A stretch of DNA of 64,000 nucleotides from Pseudorhizobium xiangyangii (GTDB taxonomy: Bacteria; Pseudomonadota; Alphaproteobacteria; Rhizobiales; Rhizobiaceae): contig NZ_JAJAWH010000001.1 of assembly GCF_020531965.1 (NCBI RefSeq), positions 232,021 through 296,020 of the forward strand. The letters run 5' to 3'. The position numbers and the translations under genes were made by a program. The notes beneath the pieces were generated by a model, which saw only the letters and a program-made list of their open reading frames with translations, had not been told where the DNA came from and ran no database searches. Below are positions 27,268-37,350 of this stretch, piece by piece (positions within the stretch are counted from its first letter, which is position 1; the number at the start of each line of letters is the position of its first letter).

Positions 27268-27353
27268 TTTACCCGTTCCTTTTAACTCTGGCCGCATCGC
27301 CTACGGCCGATTCATTGCATCTCTTCATGACGCCACCCGCGCGGGGCGAAGCG

Positions 27354-28682
27354 TCAAAAACTCTCTTTCAGCCATTGGCCCATGCGGGCTATCCGGCCAT
27401 TTCCATTGCCGAGGGAGCTGATCAGGCCACCCTGCGACGCATGTGTTTCCATGCCCGCGACCTGCGGGTAGATCATCAATCCGACTGCCGTGGAGAAAGC
27501 CGGTCCCTTTGCCGCAACAGGCAGGCCGGAGACGCCCATCGGGCGCCCGATCCGCACGTTGCGGGCGAGAATGCGGCGTGCCGTTTCCGGCATGCCTGTA
27601 AGCTGGCTTGCACCGCCGGTCAGCACGATGCGCTTGCCGACGACCGGGCTGAAACCGGACTTCTGGATCCGGTCACGGATCAGCTCCAGCGTTTCCTCGA
27701 TGCGTGCACGGACAATCCGGCTGACGAGCGAACGCGGCACCTGGGTCGGCAGATCGCGGTCATCTTCGCCGATCGGCGGAATTGCGATCATTTCGCGTTC
27801 GTCGGCGCCGTTGGAAAGCGCAGAACCATGAACCACCTTCAGGCGCTCCGCATCCTCGATGCGGGTGGAAAGACCACGGGCCAGGTCGGTTGTGACATGG
27901 TGACCGCCGAGGCTGAGCGCGTCCGTATGGACAAGCTTGCCTTCGGCGAAGACGGAGATCGTCGTCGTGCCGCCGCCCATGTCGATTGCCGCGCAGCCGA
28001 GTTCGACTTCGTCGTCGACGAGTGCAGCAAGACCGCTGGCGTAAGGCGTGGCGACCATGCCCTCGACAGACAGATGGGCGCGATTGACGCAGAGTTCGAT
28101 GTTCTTGAGCGTGGCACGCTCGGACGAGACCACATGCATGTCGACGCCGAGCACGTCACCGAACATGCCGAGCGGGTCGCGAATGCCGCGCTCGCCATCC
28201 AGCGAGTAACCGGTTGCCAGCGAGTGAAGGATCGCACGATCCTGCCGCTGCGATTGATGGCTCGCCGAAATCAGCACCTTGCGGAGATCGGCGCCTTCGA
28301 CTTCCTGGCCGCCAAGGTCGATCGTTGCCGTATAGACATCGCTCGTGAGCCGGCCGGCCGAAATATTGATGATCAGGCTGTCGACTGTAAGGCCGGCCAT
28401 GCGCTCGGCAGCATCGACGGCCAGGCGAACGACGCTTTCAGCAGCATCGAGATCAGCGATAACGCCGCACTTCATGCCGCGCGACCGCTGGTGGCCGATG
28501 CCGATGATTTCGATATTGTGGGTACGCCCCGGCAGCACCAAGCTCTCCTGGCACGGCGTCAGGCGACCGATCATGCAGACGACCTTGGTCGAGCCGATAT
28601 CCAGAACGGTAACGATGTGGCTGCGCTTGGACGACAGCGGCTTGAGGCGTGGCAGAAAATGTCCGGAACCGAAAAGGCTCAT
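27354..28682 (-). CDS. ftsA: Cell division protein FtsA
   Basis: The 442-residue actin-like ATPase has the phosphate-1 motif VLDIGSTKVVCMIGR and the phosphate-2 segment AIDMGGGTTTISVFAEGKLV, with the 1C domain between. The C-terminal part ends KESF after an amphipathic stretch (RIARMGQWL) that could tether it to the membrane. FtsA links FtsZ to the membrane and recruits the divisome. The ATG overlaps the ftsQ stop by 4 bp, which supports translational coupling. Confidence 0.97.
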   Translation of the reverse strand: MSLFGSGHFLPRLKPLSSKRSHIVTVLDIGSTKVVCMIGRLTPCQESLVLPGRTHNIEIIGIGHQRSRGMKCGVIADLDAAESVVRLAVDAAERMAGLTVDSLIINISAGRLTSDVYTATIDLGGQEVEGADLRKVLISASHQSQRQDRAILHSLATGYSLDGERGIRDPLGMFGDVLGVDMHVVSSERATLKNIELCVNRAHLSVEGMVATPYASGLAALVDDEVELGCAAIDMGGGTTTISVFAEGKLVHTDALSLGGHHVTTDLARGLSTRIEDAERLKVVHGSALSNGADEREMIAIPPIGEDDRDLPTQVPRSLVSRIVRARIEETLELIRDRIQKSGFSPVVGKRIVLTGGASQLTGMPETARRILARNVRIGRPMGVSGLPVAAKGPAFSTAVGLMIYPQVAGMETHASQGGLISSLGNGNGRIARMGQWLKESF

Positions 28683-29608
28683 GACTGTGCTCCTGCCTTC
28701 TTGAGGGCCTTGGTACGAGCGTCGAGCACTTCCTTGCGGCGTTCCAGCGCGCCTTGCGAGAGCTGCACGGCGGTGCGGTCGTCGAGACGCAGGTCTACGG
28801 CAGCGATATCGCGATCGAGGATGCCTTGCTCCGATTCCAGCCTGGAGAGAACCGCCAAGGCCTTGTGGATGCCCTGCTCCGGCAACTTCAGGACGACGCC
28901 GTTATCCAGGTGCAGATCCCAGCGACGTCCGGCGACGCGAACATAGGCACGCACCCGGCTCTTGAGCTCCGGCCAGCCGGCCAGTTCCTGCTCGAAGGCT
29001 GAAGCCCTCGTCTCGGCGTCGCGGCCGACGAACAGCGGCAGCGTCGCAAATTTCCCGTCCCGCAGGGAGGTGATGATGTTGCCGTTGCGCTCGATCAGCG
29101 AAAGCTCCGTCCCGTGCTGCCAGATGCCGAAGGCCTGGCGCTCTTTCAACATGACTTCAATTGTCTTCGGATAGACCTTGCGGACCTCGGCATACTCGAC
29201 CCAGGGAAGCTCCGAGAGCTTCTTGCGGGCAACCTCGATATCCATCGCCACGAGAGAGGTCGTGCCGTCGAGACCGAGGAGCTGAAGAATGTCGATTTCC
29301 GACGTCTGCTCATTGCCTGAGACGCGAACGTCTTCGATGGCAAAGCCGGCCGAGGCCGTCACAGCCTGCGCAACCGTTTCCGAGTGGCCGCCGACGGACA
29401 TGCCGTAAAGGCTGACCGAACCGAGGAAGGCGAACGTGGAGAAGGTGCCGACATGGCGAGGAATATTGATGCGACCGGTGGCAAGGCTCACGGCAAAGCG
29501 AACGACGCGACGCAGCGGACGCGGCAGGACGCGGCGATCATCCCCGCCATAGGACTGGGACGACTGCCCCATGGAACCAACAGACCTTTTGCCGCTCAAC
29601 GCTGACAC
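28679..29608 (-). CDS. ftsQ: Cell division protein FtsQ
   Basis: The 309-residue single-pass protein has a basic cytoplasmic start, a membrane segment near residues 50-75 ([20 protein letters not shown]), a POTRA domain ([20 protein letters not shown]) and the C-terminal beta domain with [20 protein letters not shown] and [15 protein letters not shown]. It belongs to the FtsQ-FtsB-FtsL divisome core. The start is GTG 29608 with GGAGGA before it, inside the last 13 bp of ddlB. An in-frame TTG at 29629 has no ribosome site. Confidence 0.94.
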   Translation of the reverse strand: MSALSGKRSVGSMGQSSQSYGGDDRRVLPRPLRRVVRFAVSLATGRINIPRHVGTFSTFAFLGSVSLYGMSVGGHSETVAQAVTASAGFAIEDVRVSGNEQTSEIDILQLLGLDGTTSLVAMDIEVARKKLSELPWVEYAEVRKVYPKTIEVMLKERQAFGIWQHGTELSLIERNGNIITSLRDGKFATLPLFVGRDAETRASAFEQELAGWPELKSRVRAYVRVAGRRWDLHLDNGVVLKLPEQGIHKALAVLSRLESEQGILDRDIAAVDLRLDDRTAVQLSQGALERRKEVLDARTKALKKAGAQS

Positions 29609-30522
29609 GATGCGTCCTCCACAATCCAACGGACGAGATCACCGAACGAGTGGCCGGCATATGCGGCCATTTCAGGCACCAGCGATGTGGGGGTCATGCC
29701 AGGCTGAGTATTGACCTCCAGCCAGATAACCTCCCCCTCTTCTGAGAAGCGGTCGTCGTAGCGGAAGTCGGACCGACTCACGCCGCGGCAGCCCATCGCC
29801 TGATGCGCCTTAAGGGCCAATAATTGGATCTTTTGGTAAACATCTGATGAAATTTGCGCCGGAATGACATGCTTCGAGCCGCCAGCGGCATATTTCGCGT
29901 CGTAATCGTAGAATGCGCCGGACTGCGGAACGACCTCGGTCACGCCGAGCGCGACATCACCCATGACGCCGCAGGTCAGTTCACGTCCGGCGATATAGCG
30001 CTCCACCATGACGCGGTCGCCGTAGCGCCATTCATCAGACAGCAGAACCTGCGGCGGATGCGACTGCCCTTCCTTGACGATAACCACACCGAAGGAGGAA
30101 CCTTCCCGCACAGGCTTCACAACATAGGGCGGCTCGATGGGATGCCGATTGCCGATATCGAACCGGCTCATCACCAGAGCCTCCGCCACCGGAATACCGG
30201 CAGCCTTCGCTACGTGCTTGGCCTGCCCCTTATCCATGGCAAGCGCCGAAGCGAGCACGCCAGAATGCGTGTAAGGGATTTCGAGATATTCGAGGATGCC
30301 TTGAATTGTGCCGTCTTCGCCGAAAGGGCCATGCAGCGCATTAAAGGCCACGTCAGGCCTCAACTCGGAGAGAACGACTGCGACATTGCGATCGACATCG
30401 ACGCGCGTAACGCGAAAGCCTTCAGCCTCCAGCGCATCGGCGCAATCCTTCCCTGAAGACAGGCTGACGGGCCGTTCGGAGGAGAACCCTCCCATCAAAA
30501 CAGCCACATGCTTGTCACTCAT
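29596..30522 (-). CDS. ddlB: D-alanine--D-alanine ligase
   Basis: The 308-residue ATP-grasp enzyme makes D-Ala-D-Ala for the pentapeptide. It begins [20 protein letters not shown], has [17 protein letters not shown], and the ATP-grasp core [17 protein letters not shown] and [17 protein letters not shown]. The ATG at 30522 follows CGGAGG. It is the first gene of the ddlB-ftsQAZ block; the preceding 650 bp lack genes, so its promoter should be there. It overlaps ftsQ by 13 bp. Confidence 0.97.
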   Translation of the reverse strand: MSDKHVAVLMGGFSSERPVSLSSGKDCADALEAEGFRVTRVDVDRNVAVVLSELRPDVAFNALHGPFGEDGTIQGILEYLEIPYTHSGVLASALAMDKGQAKHVAKAAGIPVAEALVMSRFDIGNRHPIEPPYVVKPVREGSSFGVVIVKEGQSHPPQVLLSDEWRYGDRVMVERYIAGRELTCGVMGDVALGVTEVVPQSGAFYDYDAKYAAGGSKHVIPAQISSDVYQKIQLLALKAHQAMGCRGVSRSDFRYDDRFSEEGEVIWLEVNTQPGMTPTSLVPEMAAYAGHSFGDLVRWIVEDASCQR

Positions 30523-31172
30523 CGACGACCTCCGGAAAAAGTCCGTATCTTTGCCACAACTGGCTTGCGCCAACCTGTCCCCGAACTGATTCCGGTCCCA
30601 CGCGGCTTGTTATCGATACTGCCCGGATATGGTTAACAAACCGTTTACTTTCGTTAACGACACCCGGAAACGCGTGGAATTTCAAGCACTCGGGCAGACG
30701 GCTTGAATCTGATTCAGGACATTAAACAAGACTTCCAACCCTCTGGGGCGGCGTCGCTTTTGAACAATTTCAGGAGAACATGCCCAACCGCGTCTTCTTG
30801 CGCGCCGGTGGTTCCCGGGGGACAGCGCCGTTTAAGCACGGCGCATGAACACGCCGAGCAGCAGCATTTCCCGTTCAAACTGATTCCGGCCCCCTAAACA
30901 TCCGCTACCGGACCATTTGATCTCGATATTTCAAGATCTTGCCCAGGGTGGACCGGCCAATACAGGCTTGTTGCCGGTCCAGTTCATGGCCTTCCCCGCT
31001 TACGAGTCATGAGGACGAGCGCGCGGCAGGCCGAGCCGAAACTTCATATCCGGCCTCGACAGAATGTGACGGCGTTTATTGCGCCTTGGCTATTTCGACC
31101 GCCGGAATATTGCGTTAAGGCATGCCCGGCCCTCCCAAGAGCCCCCCTAAACCAATTGAATTGGAATTCGGC
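30523..31172. other. 650-bp gene-free stretch between ddlB and the MHS transporter
   Basis: This divergent interval must hold the ddlB-ftsQAZ promoter (minus) and the transporter promoter (plus). It has a CtrA-like box at 30633-30648, three related segments with core CTGATTC (30584, 30708 and 30878), and a 22-codon plus-strand ORF at 30780-30848 with CAGGAG before it. I see no tRNA and no conserved RNA class that I recognise. Confidence 0.5.
30633..30658 (+). promoter_or_regulatory. CtrA-like box upstream of ddlB-ftsQAZ
   Basis: TTAA-N7-TTTAC (30633-30648) matches the CtrA consensus TTAA-N7-TTAAC with one mismatch, and a further GTTAAC follows at 30653-30658. In Caulobacter CtrA controls ftsQA and ftsZ. 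It is a consensus match only. Confidence 0.35.
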
Positions 31173-32477
31173 ATGACAAACGCGATACCCGATGTATCGT
31201 CGTCCGCTGAACCGTTAGAGCCTGTTGCATTGAATTCCCCTGCACGAGTCCTGACGGCCAGCCTGGTCGGCACGACGATCGAGTTTTTCGACTTCTATGT
31301 TTACGCCACGGCCGCGGTTCTGGTCTTCCCGGCGCTGTTCTTCCCGAACAGCGACCCAACCACCGCGCTTCTGGCCTCCTTCGCCACCTTCTCGATCGCC
31401 TTCTTCGCGCGCCCGCTGGGCGCCGTGGTGTTCGGTCACTTCGGCGACCGCATCGGCCGCAAGACGACGCTGGTTGCCGCGCTCCTGACCATGGGCGTAT
31501 CCACCGTCATCATTGGCTTGCTGCCAACCTATGAACAGATCGGCGTGATAGCGCCGCTGCTGCTGGCATTGTGCCGTTTCGGCCAGGGCTTCGGCCTCGG
31601 CGGCGAATGGGGCGGTGCTGTGCTGCTTGCCACCGAAAACGCCCCTCCCGGCAAGCGCAGCTGGTACGGCATGTTTCCTCAGCTTGGTGCTCCGGTCGGG
31701 CTGTTCCTGTCATCCGGCGTATTCTGGCTGTTGCTGCACGTCATCAGCCAGGAAGCGCTGTTGAGCTGGGGCTGGCGCGTGCCGTTCCTCGCCTCGATCA
31801 TCCTGATCGCCATCGGTCTTTGGGTTCGCCTGTCGATCACCGAGACTCCGGCCTTCCAGAAAACGATCGACAGCGATGAGCGCGTCGATGTGCCGGTTGC
31901 CGAGCTGTTCCGCAACCATAAGCGCAGCCTGGTCCTCGGTACCTTCGTTGCACTCGCCACCTTCGTACTGTTCTACATCGGCTCCGCCTACCTGTTGTCC
32001 TACAACATCAAGGTTCTGCAGATGTCGTTCATCGATGCGCTGGAAGTGCAGCTCCTCGGCTCTGTCGTCTTCGGTCTGGTCATCCCCGTGATCGGCAAGC
32101 TCGGCGACCGCTACGGCCGGCGGGAAATGCTGCTCCTGACCACCGTGCTGATCGGCATTTTCTCCTTCTTCCTGCCGGCACTGATGACCAACGGCGTGGC
32201 GACGATCTTCGTCTTCGTGACTGTCGCGATGGTTCTGATGGGCATGACCTATGGGCTGATCGGCACGGCGCTCGCCGCGCCCTTCCCGACCGCAGTCCGC
32301 TATACGGGATCGTCGATCACCTTCAACTTCGCCGGCATCTTCGGTGCCTCGCTGGCCCCCTATATCGCCACCTACCTGCAGGTGAACCACGGCATGACCT
32401 CTGTCGGCTACTACCTCGGCCTTGCAGCCGTCGTAACGCTGGTGTGTATCCTGCTGTCGGGCAAGGACGAAGTCTGA
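31173..32477 (+). CDS. MFS transporter, metabolite:H+ symporter (MHS) family
   Basis: The 434-residue protein has 12 predicted membrane helices. The MHS markers are SLVGTTIEFFDFYVYATAAV, the loop-2 motif GHFGDRIGRKTTLVAALL, the RFGQGFGLGGEWGGAVLLAT segment and the second-half loop GKLGDRYGRREMLLL. MHS carriers import organic acids or compatible solutes such as shikimate, citrate or proline with protons; the substrate is not predictable. ATG 31173 is preceded by GGAATTC; ATG 31122 is an alternative. It lies on the plus strand between ddlB and murB, against the direction of all dcw genes. Confidence 0.9.
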   Translation: MTNAIPDVSSSAEPLEPVALNSPARVLTASLVGTTIEFFDFYVYATAAVLVFPALFFPNSDPTTALLASFATFSIAFFARPLGAVVFGHFGDRIGRKTTLVAALLTMGVSTVIIGLLPTYEQIGVIAPLLLALCRFGQGFGLGGEWGGAVLLATENAPPGKRSWYGMFPQLGAPVGLFLSSGVFWLLLHVISQEALLSWGWRVPFLASIILIAIGLWVRLSITETPAFQKTIDSDERVDVPVAELFRNHKRSLVLGTFVALATFVLFYIGSAYLLSYNIKVLQMSFIDALEVQLLGSVVFGLVIPVIGKLGDRYGRREMLLLTTVLIGIFSFFLPALMTNGVATIFVFVTVAMVLMGMTYGLIGTALAAPFPTAVRYTGSSITFNFAGIFGASLAPYIATYLQVNHGMTSVGYYLGLAAVVTLVCILLSGKDEV

Positions 32478-32500
32478 GCCAGGCACTGATCAACGATCAA

Positions 32501-32537
32501 AAAGCCCGCGACGCCATTGGCCTCGCGGGCTTTTTTT
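32501..32537 (+). terminator. Rho-independent terminator after the MHS transporter
   Basis: The 10-bp stem AAAGCCCGCG/CGCGGGCTTT with a 13-base loop runs directly into seven T residues. It is strong and would isolate the transporter from the metallophosphoesterase gene. Confidence 0.92.
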
Positions 32538-32700
32538 GTTTCGGCGACTCGCCGGCACGGCGTAGCCACGGGCGGCGGTCAAAACAAAGCCGGTCTGGCC
32601 GAAGCTGCTACTGCTGCTATGCTGCGGTCTCAGGGCTCATGAAACGTACGCAGGTTTCCTGCCGAGGTCCGGCCAAAAACGATATGGGAGGTGACGAAGC

Positions 32701-33795
32701 ATGTTCAGCAGGCGTTCCCTGGTCATGACGATGCTCGGCGGCGCGACGGCCTATGCGCTGCCCCGTCCCACCTTCGCCGCCGCGCCAGCTACCGATGTGA
32801 CATTTCTGGTGATCAACGACATTCATGCATGCCGGATGGGCGACACGCTGAGCCCCGGCTGCCTGGACGAGGGCAAGACGGACGAAAACCTGCTGCGCCA
32901 TATTCGGGCGCTCAACGGCATCACCTCCGGGCGATGGCCGGAAGCGATGGACAGCATGCCGACCGGATTGAGGAGCGCCGGCCAGCCGATCGCCTCCCCG
33001 CGTGGCGTCGTCGCCTGTGGCGATCTGACGGACGACGGCGGCGGTCAAACCGCCGAGCGCTCCGAAGGGACGCAGATCAGGCAGTTCTCGCAACGCTACC
33101 AGCAAGGCAGCGGCGACGACCGTATCCACTTTCCCGTCTATGTCGGCCTTGGCAATCACGATCTCGACCAGGACGGCCGACCGCCTGACCTCGACTGGTA
33201 TCGCGATGAGCTACGCGACTATGTACGCCTCAACCACAAGCCGAGTGCATTCTTCAAGGCGCCGCACCCCGCCGACAACTACCACGAGGCGTCAGACAGC
33301 TATTCCTGGAACTGGCAGGGCCTGCATCTCGTACAAATGCAGCGCTTTGCCGGCGACACCCGCAAGGGTGCGGCCAGCGCGCTTGCCTGGCTTGCCGCCG
33401 ACCTCAAAAGCTTTGCCGCCGACGGGCGCCCTGTCGTCCTGTTCCAGCACTACGGTTGGGACCACTTCTCGCTGGAGCGCTGGGACCCTGCGGCCAGAAC
33501 CTTCGACGCCGATGGCAGCGGAGATCCGCATTGGTGGTCGGACGAGGAACGCCATGCCTTCATCGCGGCACTAGGCGGCTACAATGTCGCGGCAATTTTC
33601 CACGGCCATGAGCATGATACACCGATGATCTACACGGCCGACGGCTTCGACATCGTCAAGGCGACGGCTGCATACAAGGGCGGTTTCGCGCTGGTGCGCA
33701 TCACCGACGACTTCATGGACGTGGTCCTCGGTCAGGCATCCGGCGGTGACGGTTCGGTTGCCTTCATCGCTGCCCACAGCAAGCTGCTCGCCTGA
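32701..33795 (+). CDS. Tat-exported metallophosphoesterase
   Basis: The 364-residue protein has an N-terminal twin-arginine signal (MFSRRSLVMTMLGGATAYAL; the SRRSLV core fits the Tat motif with a hydrophobic stretch), and the calcineurin-like metal set: DIHAC, GDLTDDGG, GNHDLDQDG and GHEHDTPM, with a further HYGWDHF. Such enzymes hydrolyse phosphomonoesters or diesters in the periplasm. GGGAGGTGACGAAGC precedes the ATG. It is the only other plus-strand gene in the dcw gap and converges with murB, 43 bp away. Confidence 0.87.
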   Translation: MFSRRSLVMTMLGGATAYALPRPTFAAAPATDVTFLVINDIHACRMGDTLSPGCLDEGKTDENLLRHIRALNGITSGRWPEAMDSMPTGLRSAGQPIASPRGVVACGDLTDDGGGQTAERSEGTQIRQFSQRYQQGSGDDRIHFPVYVGLGNHDLDQDGRPPDLDWYRDELRDYVRLNHKPSAFFKAPHPADNYHEASDSYSWNWQGLHLVQMQRFAGDTRKGAASALAWLAADLKSFAADGRPVVLFQHYGWDHFSLERWDPAARTFDADGSGDPHWWSDEERHAFIAALGGYNVAAIFHGHEHDTPMIYTADGFDIVKATAAYKGGFALVRITDDFMDVVLGQASGGDGSVAFIAAHSKLLA

Positions 33796-33838
33796 CCCCG
33801 CCAAAGCGTAGCATGGGCGAGATCAACCCCTGTCCGAA

Positions 33839-34813
33839 CTACTCGGTCGTCGCCCCCTGGAACGGCTTCACCTCGCGCCCAGGCATGAAAATGCCGAGCC
33901 GCTTGATTTCCCATTCCAGCTTGATCGCGGAATTCTCGAATACCCGCTGCCGGACCATCTCGCCCAGATATTCGAGATCGTAGCCGCTGGCGTGGCCGGT
34001 ATTGATCATGAAGTTGCAGTGAAGCGCCGACATCTGCGCACCGCCGCAGACGAGCCCGCGGCAGCCGGCTTCGTCGATCAGCTTCCAGGCGGAATGGCCC
34101 TCGGGGTTCTTGAAGGTCGAGCCCCCGGTCTTCTCCTTGACCGGCTGGACCGTCTCGCGATGCTGGCGAACCGCGTCCATGTCGTGCCTGATCTTGGCTC
34201 GGTCTTCCGTGTAACCCTCGAAAATCGCGTGCGTGAAGATCAGGTCCGCCGGAGCCTTCGAATGGCGGTAGCTGTAGCCCATGTCGGCCTTGCTCAGCAC
34301 ATGCCTGTTGCCGCTCCGGTCCACAGCGTGAACCTCGACGACGCGGTCGGCGGTTTCGGTGCCGTTTGCGCCCGCATTCATGCGCAGCGCACCACCAAGC
34401 GAACCCGGAATGCCGTAGAAGAAGGCAAAGCCGCCAATTCCGTTGTCCATTGCCATCGCCGCAATGTGCTTGTCGGGGCAGATGGCGCCTGCCTTGATGC
34501 GGTTTTCGCCTTCGAGATCGACCTGGCCGAAACCCTTGGCCGAAAGACGCAGGACGACACCGGGAATTCCGCCGTCGCGAACCAGGAGGTTGGAGCCCAC
34601 GCCGACCACGGTCAGCGGCACATCCTCCGGCAGAATCTTCAGGAAGGTAACGAGATCATCGACGTCGTGCGGCTGGAACATCAGCTCGGCCAGACCGCCT
34701 GCCTGGAACCAGGTGACCCGATCCATAGGCGCATCCGGCGTCAGCCGCCCGCGAATATCCTTGACGCCATCTCCCAGCGACGCCAGCAATTTTTCCCCAT
34801 GCACCTGTTTCAT
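33839..34813 (-). CDS. murB: UDP-N-acetylenolpyruvoylglucosamine reductase
   Basis: The 324-residue FAD-binding type I MurB reduces UDP-GlcNAc-enolpyruvate to UDP-MurNAc. It contains [18 protein letters not shown], the FAD/PP-binding [20 protein letters not shown], the [20 protein letters not shown] segment, and [12 protein letters not shown] near the C-terminus with the catalytic serine. The ATG at 34813 starts 2 bp after the murC stop; the ORF could extend upstream, but overlap and ribosome site favour this start. It is the last gene of the mraZ-murB block. Confidence 0.96.
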   Translation of the reverse strand: MKQVHGEKLLASLGDGVKDIRGRLTPDAPMDRVTWFQAGGLAELMFQPHDVDDLVTFLKILPEDVPLTVVGVGSNLLVRDGGIPGVVLRLSAKGFGQVDLEGENRIKAGAICPDKHIAAMAMDNGIGGFAFFYGIPGSLGGALRMNAGANGTETADRVVEVHAVDRSGNRHVLSKADMGYSYRHSKAPADLIFTHAIFEGYTEDRAKIRHDMDAVRQHRETVQPVKEKTGGSTFKNPEGHSAWKLIDEAGCRGLVCGGAQMSALHCNFMINTGHASGYDLEYLGEMVRQRVFENSAIKLEWEIKRLGIFMPGREVKPFQGATTE

Positions 34814-34815
34814 AA

Positions 34816-36225
34816 CTACTGTCCCGAAAAGCTTTCCAGTTCCTTGGGCAAGGCTGCCGCCCATTGTGTAATATTGCCAGCTCCCAGAAGAACCACGAAA
34901 TCACCCGGGTTCGCAATGCCCGCGATCAACGGAACAAGCTCGCCCTGTCCTTCTATATGGCGCGCATCGCGGTGGCCACCGGCTCGGATCTGGGCAACCA
35001 GGGTCTCCGAGTTGGCACCTTCGATCGGTTCTTCGCCTGCCGCATAGACCGGCGCCAGGATAACGCTGTCGGCGTCGTTGAAGCAGGTGGCGAAATCGTC
35101 GAACAAGCTCGACAGGCGCGTGTAGCGGTGTGGCTGGTGAACGGCGACGACACGACCCGAGCAGGCCTCGCGAGCTGCGCGCAGGACCGCCTTGATCTCC
35201 ACCGGATGGTGGCCGTAATCGTCGAAGATGGAGACGCCGTTCCAGTCACCCGTCAGCGTGAAGCGACGCTTGACGCCGCCGAAAGCGGCAAGCCCCTTGC
35301 GGATATCCTCTTCGGAGATGCCCAGACGGTTCGCAACAGCGATCGCGGCGGTGGCGTTCGAGATGTTGTGGCGGCCAGGCATGGGCAGCGCCAGTTCCTT
35401 GAACGAGAACACCCGGCCGGTGCGGCGGCGACGGATTTCCACGTCGAAGATCGACTTCGTGCCTTCCATCCGGATATTGGAGAAGCGCACATCGGCCTGG
35501 GGGTTCTCGCCATAGGTGATGATCTTGCGGTCCTCGATTCGGCCCGCCAGCGCCTGCACTTCCGGGTGATCGATGCACAGCACGCCGAAGCCGTAGAATG
35601 GCACGTTCTCGACATACTGCCGGAAGGCGGCACGCACGGCATCGAAGCTGCCGTAGTGATCGAGATGCTCGGGATCGATATTGGTGACGACTGCGACGTC
35701 TGCGGGAAGCTTCAGGAAGGTGCCGTCCGATTCGTCGGCCTCCACCACCATCCACTCGCCCTCGCCCATGCGGGCGTTGGTGCCGTAGGCATTGATGATG
35801 CCGCCGTTGATGACAGTCGGGTCAAGCCCGCCCGCATCGAGAAGCGTCGCCACCATCGACGTCGTGGTCGTCTTGCCGTGTGTGCCGCCGATGGCGATCG
35901 CATTGCGGAAGCGCATCAGCTCCGCCAGCATTTCGGCACGACGGACGATGGGCAGGAACTTCTCGCGCGCTGCAATAAGTTCGGGATTGTTCTTCCTGAT
36001 CGCGGTCGAGACCACGACAACTTCCGCGTCACCGAGGTTCTCCGCCTGATGACCGACGAAGACCGGTATGCCCTTGTCTCGAAGACGCTGGACATTGGCG
36101 CCATCCGCCTGGTCGGATCCCTGTACCCGGTGGCCGAGGTTATGAAGCACCTCGGCGATGCCGCTCATGCCGATCCCGCCGATGCCGATGAAATGGACGA
36201 GCCCTATGGCCTTCGGCATCTTCAT
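34816..36225 (-). CDS. murC: UDP-N-acetylmuramate--L-alanine ligase
   Basis: The 469-residue ATP-dependent Mur ligase adds L-Ala to UDP-MurNAc. It starts with a Rossmann UDP-MurNAc-binding [17 protein letters not shown], has the ATP loop GTHGKTTTT (114-122), the EADESDGTF segment, the central [13 protein letters not shown] motif, and a C-terminal [16 protein letters not shown] typical of MurC. The C-terminal domain carries the [10 protein letters not shown] signature. The start overlaps the murG stop by 4 bp. Confidence 0.98.
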   Translation of the reverse strand: MKMPKAIGLVHFIGIGGIGMSGIAEVLHNLGHRVQGSDQADGANVQRLRDKGIPVFVGHQAENLGDAEVVVVSTAIRKNNPELIAAREKFLPIVRRAEMLAELMRFRNAIAIGGTHGKTTTTSMVATLLDAGGLDPTVINGGIINAYGTNARMGEGEWMVVEADESDGTFLKLPADVAVVTNIDPEHLDHYGSFDAVRAAFRQYVENVPFYGFGVLCIDHPEVQALAGRIEDRKIITYGENPQADVRFSNIRMEGTKSIFDVEIRRRRTGRVFSFKELALPMPGRHNISNATAAIAVANRLGISEEDIRKGLAAFGGVKRRFTLTGDWNGVSIFDDYGHHPVEIKAVLRAAREACSGRVVAVHQPHRYTRLSSLFDDFATCFNDADSVILAPVYAAGEEPIEGANSETLVAQIRAGGHRDARHIEGQGELVPLIAGIANPGDFVVLLGAGNITQWAAALPKELESFSGQ

Positions 36226-37346
36226 GAACGCACTCCTTTGAATTCCGCAACCGTTTGACGCTCGGAAATAGCCACTACGAGGTCTGCGAGCAAGGCTGCT
36301 GCGTTCGGATGCCCTGCCTGTTTTGCGGCAATGGCCATTTTTTCGAGCCGTTCCGGCTCATTCATGGCACCGGATATCAGTTGCGCCAGACGCTCCGGGG
36401 ACAATTCAGACTGCGGCACAACCTGCGCTCCGTCCTTGGCCACAAGGGCTGCCGCATTCGCCGCCTGGTCATGATCAAGCGCGTGGGGATAGGGCACGAA
36501 AATCGCGGGCCGGCCGACAACAGCCACCTCCGAAACGGTCGATGCGCCGGATCTGCATATGACCAGGTGGGCGCCGGCGATACGCTGCGCCATATCGCCG
36601 AAGAAGGGCGACACGTCGGCCGGTACATCCAGTTTCTCATAGGCCGCGACTACGGCCCGGTGGTCTTCCTTGCGGGCCTGCTGGGTTACACGGAGGCGAG
36701 CCCGCAACGCCGGATCGAGCAATTCGATGGCCGCAGGGATGGCGGACGAAAAGAACTGCGCCCCCTGGCTGCCGCCAAAGACCAGAAGATGGAAAGTGTC
36801 AGCGCCGACCGAAGGCGCATAAGCCGTGCCACTGGCCTGAAGAACGGCGGGTCGAACCGGGTTTCCCGTCGTCACAGTCCTGGCGGCATGGGAACCTGAG
36901 CCTTCCGGCAGAAAGCCGCCGGCGATCGCCTGAACGCGCGTTGAGAGAGCCTTGTTGGCGCGACCCATCACGGCATTCTGCTCGTGGATGATCGAGGGCA
37001 CGCCCATCGAGGTTGCCGCAAGAAGCGGCGGCACAGTCGGATAGCCGCCGAAGCCGACCACGGCGAGGGGCTTCAGTCGGGCAACCAGCCGGCGCGCGGC
37101 GCGAAGGCCGCTCCAGAGCGTCCAGCCCGTGCGAAGCATCAAGATCGGGTTCTTCGATCCAAAGGTCGCCGATGGCACGACATGGATCTCGTCGGCGGGA
37201 AAGGTACCGGCAAAGCGCTCGGCGCGGCTGTCGGTGACGAGATGGACCGAATAGCCGCGCGCCTTCAGCTCATGGCCGAGCGCTTCGGCAGGAAAGACAT
37301 GGCCGCCGGTTCCCCCGGCGGCAAGAAGGATGATCCCATTGCTCAT
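36222..37346 (-). CDS. murG: UDP-N-acetylglucosamine--MurNAc-pentapeptide pyrophosphoryl-undecaprenol GlcNAc transferase
   Basis: The 374-residue GT-B enzyme makes lipid II from lipid I. It has the N-terminal [10 protein letters not shown] (11-20), [17 protein letters not shown], and the C-terminal UDP-GlcNAc site [17 protein letters not shown] and [20 protein letters not shown]. It is peripheral at the inner membrane. The gap to ftsW is 4 bp and the murC overlap is 4 bp, so this part is a tight operon. Confidence 0.98.
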   Translation of the reverse strand: MSNGIILLAAGGTGGHVFPAEALGHELKARGYSVHLVTDSRAERFAGTFPADEIHVVPSATFGSKNPILMLRTGWTLWSGLRAARRLVARLKPLAVVGFGGYPTVPPLLAATSMGVPSIIHEQNAVMGRANKALSTRVQAIAGGFLPEGSGSHAARTVTTGNPVRPAVLQASGTAYAPSVGADTFHLLVFGGSQGAQFFSSAIPAAIELLDPALRARLRVTQQARKEDHRAVVAAYEKLDVPADVSPFFGDMAQRIAGAHLVICRSGASTVSEVAVVGRPAIFVPYPHALDHDQAANAAALVAKDGAQVVPQSELSPERLAQLISGAMNEPERLEKMAIAAKQAGHPNAAALLADLVVAISERQTVAEFKGVRS

Positions 37347-37350
37347 GCCA

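Noticed and set aside
25438-27285. 615-codon open frame antisense to ftsZ
   Set aside because: It is the mirror of a GC-rich real gene; the translation is Arg/Gly/His-rich without domains, while ftsZ is unmistakable.
27315-28946. 543-codon open frame antisense to ftsA
   Set aside because: Shadow frame over ftsA and the ftsQ end; composition unlike proteins.
30780-30848. 22-codon ORF with CAGGAG upstream, as a gene
   Set aside because: Arg/Gly-rich, very short and without supporting features; noted in the gap description only.
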